Part shown: positions 18,796 to 27,682 of the stretch, one piece after another
Layout: every line of letters starts with the position of its first letter
Numbering within the stretch: position 1 is the stretch's first letter
Source of the DNA: Shewanella sairae
GTDB taxonomy: Bacteria; Pseudomonadota; Gammaproteobacteria; Enterobacterales; Shewanellaceae
Assembly: GCF_023283535.1 (NCBI RefSeq)
Contig: NZ_JAKILT010000016.1
Coordinates: 43,422-107,421, forward strand
Reading direction: 5' to 3'
Length of the DNA stretch: 64,000 nucleotides
Notes under the pieces: model-generated
Seen by the model: the letters and a program-made list of their open reading frames with translations, nothing else
The model's database searches: none
Told to the model about the DNA's origin: nothing
Made by a program: the position numbers and the translations under genes

Positions 18796-20436
18796 TTGGC
18801 TATACATAAGAGAGCTGGATTGATTGCTGAGCAAAAGGATTTGGTCAATATCCCGAAACTCGTTAGCCTATATTATCGCTTAACCCCAGATGTTAATAAT
18901 GTCACTCAACAGGTGACATTTGGCACATCGGGCCATCGTGGTAGTGCATTAAACAAAAGTTTCAATGAAGCGCATATTATCGCGATTGCCCAAGCGGTAG
19001 TAGATTACCGTACACAAGCTGGCATTACAGGTCCGTTAATACTGGGTATTGATACCCACGCATTGTCTGAGCCAGCAGCATTATCAGTGATTGAAGTGTT
19101 GACCGCTAACGGTATCAGTGTTGTTACTCACCAAAATGACGGCTATACCCCGACACCTGTGGTATCACACGCAATTATCTGTGCTAATAAAGCGAGCAGC
19201 GGAGCGCAAGTCGATGGCTTGATTGTGACGCCATCACATAATCCTCCACAAGATGGTGGCATTAAATACAATCCTCCTCATGGCGGTCCTGCAGAAGGTG
19301 AGATCACTAACTGGATCCAAGATAAAGCTAATCAATACCTCGCTAATGGTATGAAGGGCGTCAAACGCAGCAGTTATAGTGATGCTCAAGCAAGTGGTTT
19401 GTTGATTGAGAAAGATCTGATTACACCTTATGTTGAAGATCTTGCTAATGTGATTGATATGCAGGCGATTGCTGATTCTAAAGTGACGTTAGGTATCGAT
19501 CCTCTAGGTGGTTCAGGGATCCACTACTGGCAGCCGATCGCCGATCATTATGGCATTAACCTCACTTTGGTTAACGATAAAGTTGACCCAAGTTTCAGCT
19601 TTATGACCTTAGATAAAGACGGCAAAATTCGAATGGACTGTTCATCGCCTTTTGCGATGGCAAGCCTACTGCAACACAAAGATAGCTTTGATTTGTGCTT
19701 GGCGAATGACCCTGATTTTGATCGACATGGTATCGTTTGCCCAGGTAGCGGCTTAATGAACCCTAACCACTTTCTTGCGGTAGCAATTGATTACCTTGTT
19801 ACCCATCGTCCAGAGTGGACGGCGGATATGGTGATTGGTAAGACATTAGTCTCCAGTGCGATGATAGATAAAGTGTGTGCGATGCACAACAAGCGGATGT
19901 CAGAAGTGCCGGTAGGCTTTAAATGGTTTGTTGAGGGCTTAGCAAATAGTGAGTTCGCCTTTGGCGGCGAAGAAAGTGCCGGTGCTGCATTTTTAAGAAT
20001 CGATGGTACAGCTTGGTGTACTGATAAAGACGGCTTTATTCTTTGCTTACTTGCAGCAGAGATCCTTGCTGTTACCGGTAAAACACCACAGCAGCGCTAT
20101 GATGAGCTAGAAGCGCAGTTTGGTCAGAGTTTTTACCAGCGTATCGACAGCCCGGTGAGCTTAGAAGATAAAGCTAAGTTTTCAAACATCAGCGCAGAAT
20201 CGATTGTGAGTGACACGTTAGCAGGTGATAGCATCACCCAAAAACTCACCCATGCTCCGGGTAATGGTGCAGCAATTGGTGGCATTAAAGTGGTCACCGA
20301 TAACGGTTGGTTTGCTGCGCGTCCTTCGGGTACCGAAGCGTTATTTAAACTGTATGGCGAAAGCTTTGTCAGCCAAGCGCACTTAACTCAGCTATTAGAA
20401 GAAGCCCAAGTTATTGTGGCTCAAGCACTGACGTGA
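18796..20436 (+). CDS. pgm: Phosphoglucomutase, alpha-D-glucose specific
   Basis: Interconverts glucose 1-phosphate and glucose 6-phosphate for glycogen and sugar-nucleotide synthesis. 546 residues, the family length. Active-site phosphoserine loop in VTPSHNPPQDGGIKYNPP, magnesium loop in NDPDFDRHG, sugar-binding GGEESAGAAFLR, and phosphate-binding ARPSGTEALFKLY. It starts at TTG with AAGGAG 7 bases upstream. Conserved partner of seqA; a hairpin sits in the 76-base spacer. Confidence 0.97.
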   Translation: MAIHKRAGLIAEQKDLVNIPKLVSLYYRLTPDVNNVTQQVTFGTSGHRGSALNKSFNEAHIIAIAQAVVDYRTQAGITGPLILGIDTHALSEPAALSVIEVLTANGISVVTHQNDGYTPTPVVSHAIICANKASSGAQVDGLIVTPSHNPPQDGGIKYNPPHGGPAEGEITNWIQDKANQYLANGMKGVKRSSYSDAQASGLLIEKDLITPYVEDLANVIDMQAIADSKVTLGIDPLGGSGIHYWQPIADHYGINLTLVNDKVDPSFSFMTLDKDGKIRMDCSSPFAMASLLQHKDSFDLCLANDPDFDRHGIVCPGSGLMNPNHFLAVAIDYLVTHRPEWTADMVIGKTLVSSAMIDKVCAMHNKRMSEVPVGFKWFVEGLANSEFAFGGEESAGAAFLRIDGTAWCTDKDGFILCLLAAEILAVTGKTPQQRYDELEAQFGQSFYQRIDSPVSLEDKAKFSNISAESIVSDTLAGDSITQKLTHAPGNGAAIGGIKVVTDNGWFAARPSGTEALFKLYGESFVSQAHLTQLLEEAQVIVAQALT

Positions 20437-20500
20437 GTTGTTATTGATAGCGTTGATGACATTAGGCTAAGCGTTATTTAGGTTGAGTCATCGTCATTAG

Positions 20501-20526
20501 AAAAGGCACCATCAGGGTGCCTTTTT
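20501..20526. terminator. Terminator between pgm and msrA
   Basis: Hairpin aaaaggcacc / ggtgcctttt with a 6-base loop and a T run, between converging pgm and msrA. The A run on the other side suits both directions. Confidence 0.9.
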
Positions 20527-20565
20527 CATTATGGGGTAATTAAAAAACTTATTTATAGTAAAAAC

Positions 20566-21045
20566 TTAGTAGCTTATATGGCAACTTGGTAGGTCATTTT
20601 TGGCCAAATAATCTTGATGATACTCTTCTGCTCGATGAAACTGCTGGCAGGGCACAATTTCAGTCACGATAGGGCGAACTCCCCATTTTTGGCTTTTAAT
20701 TAACGCCAGTTTTGACGATTCAGCGGTTAGTTTTTGCTGTTTATCGTGAAAGAAGATGGTGCTGCGGTATTGGCTACCTATGTCTCCACCTTGCTGGTTT
20801 AAGGTGGTTGGGTTGTGGTTTTGCCAAAAGATATTGAGCAGTTCCTCAAACGAGACAATATCGGCATTATATTCAACTAGCACCACTTCAGCGTGACCGC
20901 TAATCCCTTTTTTGACATCTTCATAGCGGGTAAATTGATCTTTACCGCCCATGTAGCCACAAGTGCAATCAATAACGCCGGTTACTTTTTTAAAAAAGTA
21001 CTCTACACCCCAAAAACAGCCTGCGCCAAATGTTGCTAATGCCAT
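20566..21045 (-). CDS. msrA: Peptide methionine sulfoxide reductase MsrA
   Basis: Reduces methionine-S-sulfoxide in proteins, using thioredoxin. 159 residues, a short form of the family. The active site is GAGCFWGVEYFF with C10; GYMGGKDQFTRYEDVKKGISGHAEVV and the IGSQYRSTIF segment are classic MsrA. The ATG has AAGGAG 7 bases upstream. It is divergent from astE. Confidence 0.95.
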   Translation of the reverse strand: MALATFGAGCFWGVEYFFKKVTGVIDCTCGYMGGKDQFTRYEDVKKGISGHAEVVLVEYNADIVSFEELLNIFWQNHNPTTLNQQGGDIGSQYRSTIFFHDKQQKLTAESSKLALIKSQKWGVRPIVTEIVPCQQFHRAEEYHQDYLAKNDLPSCHISY

Positions 21046-21308
21046 GTCAAACTCCTTAAACCTTAAAAACTATTTAGCCATTTGGATGGCTAGATGGCTT
21101 TATCTTGTTTGATTTTGATAAAGGATGCAAGTGCTAATTCAACTGCCTGAGTATTTGTTGTGCAAATCGAGGTAAATCCTCAACCGAATTGGCGAGCAAA
21201 TATGCTATTATGCGTCGCAGAATAAGTTAAGGTTGCTAAAGCGATATACTGATTTTTTGAGTATATCTAGTGACATAAAGCAAAAATAACAATAATAAGG
21301 AGTAGTTT

Positions 21309-22346
21309 ATGTTTCACGAATTGAAACAGTCGAAGGACTTTTTAGCACTCACCCTTGCTCATCCACAGCACTTACCTGAAAGTTTTCAATTTACCCTCGA
21401 CAATCAAGTTAATGTGCAGGTTTGGGATACAGGTGTCATCGTTTTTGAGCCGCTAGATCTGCAACACACTAAAGATATCGTGTTATCTTGCGCGGTTCAC
21501 GGTAATGAGACCGCCCCAATTGAGTTATGCAATGACCTAATGCATAAACTGCTTAGCCAAGAGATCGCATTGACTGAACGGGTCATGTTTCTAATCGGAA
21601 ACCCTGCCGCAATTCATAACGGCACTCGCTTTATCGATGAAAACCTAAACCGTTTATTTAATGGTGCTCACTCTAAAGGTGAGGGGGTATGCAACCCTGA
21701 AAGAGTTAGAGCGCAAAAACTTGAGCAATATGTAGATAAGTTTTTTATTTCGCAAGCAGGTGAACGTCAGCGTATTCATTACGATCTACATACCGCCATC
21801 CGTGGCTCAAAACATGAAAAATTTGCTATTTATCCTTATCGCGGCGAACGTAAATACAGTCGTGAGCAAATCATGTTTTTAGAGTCTTGTGGCATCAACA
21901 CCATCTTGTTCCATCATGAGCCCACCACAACCTTTAGTTACTTCTCTTCTGAAAACTATCAAGCTGACGCCTTTACCATTGAACTGGGTAAAGTTTTTCC
22001 AATGGGTCAAAATGATATGACTCGCTTTATTGCAATGAAAGAGATGCTAACCTTGCTGCTCACAGGTCAAGATCTGCAACTACCAAAGTTTGATATGAAG
22101 CGAGTTAACCTTTATCAAGTTTGTCGTTCAGTGAATAAACATTTCGAAGACTTCGAATTTACCTTTGCTAATGATGTCGAAAATTTTACCGCATTTCCTA
22201 AAGGCTATACCTTAGCCAAAGAGGGCGGACAAGATGTAAAGATTGAGCATGAATTTGAATCAATTGTTTTTCCTAATGCCAAAGTGCCCGTGGGGCAGCG
22301 CACAGTTCTGATGTTAAAGGCGGCAGACGACAGCAATATCGATTAA
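21309..22346 (+). CDS. astE: Succinylglutamate desuccinylase AstE
   Basis: Last step of the AST arginine catabolic route: splits N-succinylglutamate into succinate and glutamate. Zinc metallopeptidase-like, 345 residues. Zinc ligands H64 and E67 lie in [13 protein letters not shown], with a further histidine in [40 protein letters not shown] is a family signature. AAGGAG lies just upstream of the ATG. The other ast genes are not adjacent here. No strong terminator follows; a short hairpin lacking a T run lies at about 22365-22386. Confidence 0.95.
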   Translation: MFHELKQSKDFLALTLAHPQHLPESFQFTLDNQVNVQVWDTGVIVFEPLDLQHTKDIVLSCAVHGNETAPIELCNDLMHKLLSQEIALTERVMFLIGNPAAIHNGTRFIDENLNRLFNGAHSKGEGVCNPERVRAQKLEQYVDKFFISQAGERQRIHYDLHTAIRGSKHEKFAIYPYRGERKYSREQIMFLESCGINTILFHHEPTTTFSYFSSENYQADAFTIELGKVFPMGQNDMTRFIAMKEMLTLLLTGQDLQLPKFDMKRVNLYQVCRSVNKHFEDFEFTFANDVENFTAFPKGYTLAKEGGQDVKIEHEFESIVFPNAKVPVGQRTVLMLKAADDSNID

Positions 22347-22438
22347 GGTTGACTGAATAATCGTGCATGTAAACCAATATATACATGCAACAAGCTGCTA
22401 AGTTGTCGTTTCAATGAAGGGAAGTATTGAGAGTTAGT

Positions 22439-22452
22439 TTACGTTAACGTAA
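22439..22452. promoter_or_regulatory. Palindrome upstream of the bkd operon, likely LiuR operator
   Basis: Perfect 14-base palindrome TTACGTTAACGTAA, 75 bases before bkdA1, preceded by a -35-like TTGAGA at 22427. It resembles the operator form known for LiuR, the MerR-family regulator of branched-chain amino acid breakdown in gamma-proteobacteria. MerR regulators bind between -35 and -10, which fits this position. liuR is not in the window; assignment is by motif and target. Confidence 0.6.
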
Positions 22453-22526
22453 TGTTCTTCCCGCGTATTAAAATAGCAAGGTGTTGCGATAAGCGTTAGC
22501 GACACCGCCAATAACAAGAGCACATT

Positions 22527-23705
22527 ATGAGCAACGCAACAACGAATGCTGAAACAGTCCATCGCGTGAGCTTTCTCGATAAAGACTCACTGTCGATCCC
22601 GATTTTAAAAGTTTTACAAGCAGACGGCACCGTATATGAAAATGCGGTTTTACCCGTTATCGACGAGACATTGGCCAAAAAGGTCCACGATACTTGTGTA
22701 TTCACGCGAGTATTAGACGAGCGTATGTTGGGTGCGCAGCGTCAAGGTCGTATTAGCTTTTACATGACCTGTACTGGTGAAGAAGCATCAATCATTGGTA
22801 GCACCGCCGCGTTAGATGATGGCGATGTGATTTTAGCGCAATATCGTGAGCATGCCGCTCTACGTTATCGCGGTTTTACTACTGAACAATTTATGAATCA
22901 GATGTTCAGTAATGAAAAAGATTTTGGTAAAGGCAGACAAATGCCAATCCATTACGGTAGCCAAGCTTTAAACTACCAAACGATTTCATCACCTTTGGCT
23001 ACCCAGATCCCACAGGCGACGGGTGTTGCCTATAGCCTTAAAAGGCAAAATAAGCGCAATATTGCCATTTGTTATTTTGGTGAAGGCGCTGCATCAGAAG
23101 GTGACTTCCACGCCGGTTTAAATATGGCTGCGGTATTAAATACGCCTGTTATTTTCTTTTGCCGTAATAACGGTTACGCCATTTCGACACCTACTGAAGA
23201 GCAATTTAAAGGCAACGGTATTGCCAGTCGCGGTGTGGGTTATGGTATGCATACTATCCGCGTTGATGGTAATGACATGCTTGCTGTGCTTGCTGCGACT
23301 CAACAGGCACGCGCGTTCGCGCTAGAAAATAATGCGCCAGTTTTGATTGAAGCAATGACATATCGACTGGGCGCTCATTCATCATCAGATGATCCATCGG
23401 GTTACCGCTCAAAAGATGAAGAAGCTAAGTGGGAACAACACGATCCTGTTAAGCGCTTTAAATTATGGATGATTAACAAAGGTTGGATGGATGAGCAAAC
23501 AGATGCAGATCTTTACGTTAAATACCGTGAAGAAGTGTTATCTGAGCTTAAAGTGGCTGAAAAAATACCGACGCCACACATCGATTACATTATCGAAGAT
23601 GTGTATGACAAGCCGACGCCAATTTTGCAAAAGCAATTAGCTGAACTTAAAAAGCATATTAAGAAATATCCAGAATCCTATCCAAAAAGCGCAGGGAGAG
23701 TATAA
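22527..23705 (+). CDS. bkdA1: Branched-chain 2-oxoacid dehydrogenase E1 alpha
   Basis: Alpha subunit of the thiamine-diphosphate E1 component oxidatively decarboxylating the 2-oxo acids of Val, Leu and Ile. 392 residues. Seen: RQGRISFYMTCTGEEA, the ThDP/Mg motif starting GEGAASEGDFHAGLNMAAV and ending near NNGYAIST, and the phosphorylation-loop-like TYRLGAHSSSDDPSGYR. First gene of a tight operon; bkdA2 begins 3 bases after its stop. No E3 gene follows, so lipoamide dehydrogenase is presumably shared with pyruvate dehydrogenase. Confidence 0.95.
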   Translation: MSNATTNAETVHRVSFLDKDSLSIPILKVLQADGTVYENAVLPVIDETLAKKVHDTCVFTRVLDERMLGAQRQGRISFYMTCTGEEASIIGSTAALDDGDVILAQYREHAALRYRGFTTEQFMNQMFSNEKDFGKGRQMPIHYGSQALNYQTISSPLATQIPQATGVAYSLKRQNKRNIAICYFGEGAASEGDFHAGLNMAAVLNTPVIFFCRNNGYAISTPTEEQFKGNGIASRGVGYGMHTIRVDGNDMLAVLAATQQARAFALENNAPVLIEAMTYRLGAHSSSDDPSGYRSKDEEAKWEQHDPVKRFKLWMINKGWMDEQTDADLYVKYREEVLSELKVAEKIPTPHIDYIIEDVYDKPTPILQKQLAELKKHIKKYPESYPKSAGRV

Positions 23706-23708
23706 GCC

Positions 23709-24686
23709 GTGGCTCAAATGAATATGTTGCAAGCCATTAACCAAGCCCTAAGCTCGGAAATGGAAGCGGATCAAACAATGACGGTGTTTGGCGAAGACGT
23801 CGGACATTTTGGTGGTGTATTTAGAGCAACTTCAGGTCTACAAGAGAAGTTTGGTCGTGATCGCTGTTTCAATACGCCTTTAACCGAACAGGGCATTGCG
23901 GGTTTTGCTAACGGTTTAGCGTCGAATGGCATGACAGCAGTAGCTGAAATTCAGTTTGCCGACTATATCTTCCCTGCAATTGACCAGATTGTGAATGAGA
24001 GTGCTAAATTCCGTTACCGCAGTGGTAACGAATTTGATGTTGGCGGACTGGTATTTAGAACGCCTTATGGTGGCGGCATTGCCGGTGGTCATTATCATTC
24101 TCAGTCTCCAGAAGCGTATTTTACGCAGACGCCAGGTCTTAAAGTGGTTGTGCCGCGTAACCCTGAACAAGCTAAAGGGTTACTTATTGCGTCGATCCGC
24201 GATAAAAACCCGGTGATCTTTTTCGAGCCAAAACGCTTATACCGTGCATCGGTTGGCGAAGTGCCTGAAGGCGATCATGTCATTGAGCTAGGTAAAGCGG
24301 AAGTGGTAAAGCAGGGCACTGACATTACATTATTAGGTTGGGGCGCACAGATGGAAATCCTTGAAAATGCGGCTGACATGGCTGCAAAGAAAGGCATTTC
24401 TTGCGAAATAATCGATTTAAGAACCTTATCTCCTTGGGACGTTGACACAGTTGCAGAGTCAGTCAAAAAGACTGGCCGTTTGTTGATCAACCATGAAGCG
24501 CCGTTAACTGGTGGTTTTGCGGGTGAGATTGCTGCCACTATCCAAGAAGAGTGCTTCTTGTATCTTGAGTCTCCCATTGCTCGAGTATGTGGCTTAGATA
24601 CGCCGTATCCTTTGATCCACGAAAAAGAATATATGCCTGACGCGTTAAAGACATTTGAAGCAATTATTGCTTCGGTCAAATTTTAG
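23709..24686 (+). CDS. bkdA2: Branched-chain 2-oxoacid dehydrogenase E1 beta
   Basis: Beta subunit of the BCKDH E1 component, 325 residues. The transketolase-like pyrimidine domain shows [16 protein letters not shown] and [16 protein letters not shown]; the C-terminal domain shows [15 protein letters not shown] and [15 protein letters not shown]. It starts at GTG 4 bases after the bkdA1 stop codon begins its spacer, with GGGAG upstream inside the end of bkdA1. bkdB follows after 9 bases with a GGAG ribosome site. Confidence 0.95.
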   Translation: MAQMNMLQAINQALSSEMEADQTMTVFGEDVGHFGGVFRATSGLQEKFGRDRCFNTPLTEQGIAGFANGLASNGMTAVAEIQFADYIFPAIDQIVNESAKFRYRSGNEFDVGGLVFRTPYGGGIAGGHYHSQSPEAYFTQTPGLKVVVPRNPEQAKGLLIASIRDKNPVIFFEPKRLYRASVGEVPEGDHVIELGKAEVVKQGTDITLLGWGAQMEILENAADMAAKKGISCEIIDLRTLSPWDVDTVAESVKKTGRLLINHEAPLTGGFAGEIAATIQEECFLYLESPIARVCGLDTPYPLIHEKEYMPDALKTFEAIIASVKF

Positions 24687-24695
24687 GAGCCGGCC

Positions 24696-26273
24696 ATGAT
24701 TAAAGATTTTATCCTTCCGGATATTGGCGAAGGCGTTGTAGAGTGCGAATTAGTTGAATGGCTAGTGTCTGAAGGCGATAGTGTTGTTGAAGATCAACCT
24801 ATTGCTGACGTGATGACAGATAAGGCCTTAGTGCAGATCCCTGCGCCAAATGCCGGTGTTATCACCAAGCTTTTTTATGCAAAAGGTGAAATTGCTAAAG
24901 TACATGCGCCTTTGTATTCGGTTGATGTGGTTGAAGAGGGTGACAATGCTGCTGCAAACCAAGCTGAAACCAAGGTTGTTGCCGAGCAAAATGTTGAAGC
25001 TACACAAGCGCCACAAAATACATTGCCTGCGGGCTTCACTATTGAAGAGTTCTTATTGCCGGATATCGGTGAAGGAATTGTTGAATGTGAACTTGTTGAA
25101 TGGCTAGTCGAAGAAGGCGATACGGTCGTTGAAGACCAACCTATTGCTGATGTGATGACAGACAAAGCACTGGTGCAAATTCCGGCGATTAAAAACGGTA
25201 AAATTGCTAAGTTACATTACCGTAAAGGCCAACTTGCAAAGGTGCACGCGCCGTTATTTGCAATTGAAGTTGCCAGTGACGTGGCTGTCGCGACGCCCGC
25301 TCAAGTAACCACGCCAACTGAGACGCCTAGCCAACAGAACAATGAGCCTGTTGTACAAGGCAAAGCGCTTGCAAGTCCAGCGGTTCGCCGTTTGGCGCGT
25401 AGTTTAGACATCGATATTGCTTCAGTAACTGGCTCTGGTAAAAATGGCCGAGTTTACAAAGAAGATATTGAACGCCATCAGTCGGGTCAGGCGGTGAGCA
25501 CTGCGCCGGTAGTAACCAGCCAAGCGGTGGTCAATCAAACTGCTGTTTCAGCATCTGATAAGCGACAAGGTGATAGAGTTGAGCCGATAAAAGGCGTTCG
25601 CGCTGTTATGGCGAAGATGATGACTGAATCTGTTTCAACGATCCCTCACTTTACCTATTGTGAAGAATTTGATTTAACGGATTTAGTTGCGCTTCGCGAA
25701 AGCATGAAGAAAAAGTATTCCACTGATGAGCTTAAGCTCACCATGATGCCTTTCTTTATGAAGTCGATGTCACTTGCGTTAAGCCAATTCCCTGATATGA
25801 ACAGTCAAGTGAATGCAGACTGCACAGAGCAGACGTTCCTAGCAAGTCATAACATCGGTATGGCAGTGGACTCAAAAGTTGGTCTTCTTGTTCCTAATGT
25901 GAAAGATGTGCAAGACAAAACCATTTTAGAAATTGCAGCGGAAATAACCCGCTTAACGACTGCAGCGAGAAGTGGGCGAGTATCGCCAAGTGATCTAAAG
26001 GGCGGCAGTATCTCTATCTCTAATATTGGGGCATTGGGCGGGACAGTGGCAACACCTATTATTAATAAACCGGAAGTCGCGATAGTAGCGCTGGGTAAGC
26101 TGCAAGTATTGCCTCGCTTTAATGATAAAGGTGAAGTGGAAGCACGTAAGATCATGCAGGTAAGCTGGTCTGGCGATCATCGCGTAATCGATGGCGGCAC
26201 CATTGCTCGATTCTGCAACTTGTGGAAGCTCTATCTAGAGCAGCCGCAAGAAATGTTACTCGCAATGCAATAA
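24696..26273 (+). CDS. bkdB: Branched-chain 2-oxoacid dehydrogenase E2, two lipoyl domains
   Basis: Dihydrolipoyl acyltransferase core of the complex, 525 residues. Two lipoyl domains (about 1-80 and 116-195) carry lipoyl lysines K43 and K157 in identical VMTDKALVQIPA motifs. They are joined by Ala/Pro/Thr/Gln-rich linkers to the E1/E3-binding domain (about 226-265, ASPAVRRLARSLDID) and the catalytic domain with SGDHRVIDGGT near the C-terminus. Family E2 proteins from Pseudomonas have a single lipoyl domain, so the second is notable. It ends before a terminator. Confidence 0.95.
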   Translation: MIKDFILPDIGEGVVECELVEWLVSEGDSVVEDQPIADVMTDKALVQIPAPNAGVITKLFYAKGEIAKVHAPLYSVDVVEEGDNAAANQAETKVVAEQNVEATQAPQNTLPAGFTIEEFLLPDIGEGIVECELVEWLVEEGDTVVEDQPIADVMTDKALVQIPAIKNGKIAKLHYRKGQLAKVHAPLFAIEVASDVAVATPAQVTTPTETPSQQNNEPVVQGKALASPAVRRLARSLDIDIASVTGSGKNGRVYKEDIERHQSGQAVSTAPVVTSQAVVNQTAVSASDKRQGDRVEPIKGVRAVMAKMMTESVSTIPHFTYCEEFDLTDLVALRESMKKKYSTDELKLTMMPFFMKSMSLALSQFPDMNSQVNADCTEQTFLASHNIGMAVDSKVGLLVPNVKDVQDKTILEIAAEITRLTTAARSGRVSPSDLKGGSISISNIGALGGTVATPIINKPEVAIVALGKLQVLPRFNDKGEVEARKIMQVSWSGDHRVIDGGTIARFCNLWKLYLEQPQEMLLAMQ

Positions 26274-26289
26274 CATTATTTATCGATTA

Positions 26290-26315
26290 AAGGCGCGAGA
26301 GATAGCGCCTTTTTT
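26290..26315 (+). terminator. Terminator of the bkd operon
   Basis: Hairpin aaggcgc / gcgcctt with an 8-base loop and six T, 16 bases after the bkdB stop. Confidence 0.88.
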
Positions 26316-26422
26316 ATACCAGTCTTGTCTAAAACCGATTACGCCAATCAGTATTAGTAGTTTTAAATTTGTAAACAATTCCGTATAATTCCGCTAATCT
26401 GTTATTGCCCATTGGTTGTTCT

Positions 26423-27490
26423 ATGAGCGCGTTAGCCCCAATTATTGAAAATATTGAATATCCTTTTCCGCCTAAGCCAACTCCTTTATCTGATCAAGAA
26501 AAAGCTGAATCTAAAGCAAGAATTAAACAGCTACTAAAAGTAAAAGATGCAGTATTGGTTGCGCACTATTATACCGACCCTGAAATTCAAGCATTAGCTG
26601 AAGAAACTGGCGGCTGTGTTTCTGATTCATTAGAAATGGCGCGTTTTGGCCGTGATCACCCAGCAAAAACGTTAATTGTTGCTGGCGTTAAGTTTATGGG
26701 CGAGACCTCAAAGATCTTAAGTCCAGATAAAACCATTTTAATGCCAACACTTGAAGCCACGTGCTCATTGGATCTCGGTTGCCCAATTGAAACCTTCAGT
26801 GACTTTTGCGATGCTCACCCAGATCATACCGTGGTGGTTTATGCCAATACATCAGCGGCAGTTAAAGCTCGTGCTGACTGGGTAGTCACTTCAAGTATTG
26901 CGCTAGAGATTGTTGAACACCTAGATAGCCAAGATAAGAAAATTATCTGGGGTCCAGATCGCCATTTAGGCAGTTACATCGCTAAGCAAACTGGCGCTGA
27001 TATGCTGATGTGGCAAGGTGAATGTATTGTTCATGACGAGTTTCAGGCTAAAGCATTACGTGAGCTTAAAAAGCTGCATCCAGAAGCGGCTGTGTTAGTT
27101 CACCCTGAGTCACCAGCAAGTGTGGTTGACTTGGCCGATGCAGTTGGCTCGACTAGCCAGCTTATCAAAGCAGCGCAAACTATGGATAACGACATGTTTA
27201 TCGTGGCTACGGACAAAGGTATCTTTTATAAGATGCAACAAGCTGCGCCGAATAAGAATTTGATTGCTGCGCCAACAGGCGGCAACGGCGCAACCTGTAA
27301 AAGCTGTGCTCATTGTCCTTGGATGGCCATGAACGGCCTTAAAGCGATTGAAAGCGCACTAGAGAACAAAGACTCAAGTGATCATGAGATATTTGTTGAT
27401 GATACATTGCGTTTAGATGCACTTAAGCCACTAGATAGAATGTTGGACTTCGCTGCAACGTTAAACATGAAGGTTAAAGGCAACGCTTAA
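26423..27490 (+). CDS. nadA: Quinolinate synthase NadA
   Basis: 4Fe-4S enzyme condensing iminoaspartate with dihydroxyacetone phosphate to quinolinate in NAD synthesis. 355 residues from ATG 26423, the start that aligns with the family; an upstream TTG at 26405 is in frame but less likely. Cluster cysteines are in [21 protein letters not shown] and [14 protein letters not shown]. Also seen: [18 protein letters not shown] and the VGSTSQLI segment. Monocistronic between two terminators. Confidence 0.96.
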   Translation: MSALAPIIENIEYPFPPKPTPLSDQEKAESKARIKQLLKVKDAVLVAHYYTDPEIQALAEETGGCVSDSLEMARFGRDHPAKTLIVAGVKFMGETSKILSPDKTILMPTLEATCSLDLGCPIETFSDFCDAHPDHTVVVYANTSAAVKARADWVVTSSIALEIVEHLDSQDKKIIWGPDRHLGSYIAKQTGADMLMWQGECIVHDEFQAKALRELKKLHPEAAVLVHPESPASVVDLADAVGSTSQLIKAAQTMDNDMFIVATDKGIFYKMQQAAPNKNLIAAPTGGNGATCKSCAHCPWMAMNGLKAIESALENKDSSDHEIFVDDTLRLDALKPLDRMLDFAATLNMKVKGNA

Positions 27491-27563
27491 AAATAAAGCA
27501 CTAAAGTTCAGTAACTTAAGATTATCAACTACTGAATTTTTACAGAATAAGTTGATCTATAAC

Positions 27564-27594
27564 AATAAGCCCGTTAATACGGGCTTATTTTTTA
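27564..27594 (+). terminator. Terminator of nadA
   Basis: Stem aataagcccg / cgggcttatt with a 6-base loop followed by a T run, 74 bases after the nadA stop. Confidence 0.9.
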
Positions 27595-27682
27595 TAAAAA
27601 AGTTAAAATATTTATTTACCTTTCTTCTGTTTTGACTATGCTAACCACATAAATAATAACAATTAATCTTGGTTGGTAACGA

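Noticed and set aside
22365..22386. GCATGTA/TACATGC hairpin after astE as a terminator
   Set aside because: No T run follows it.
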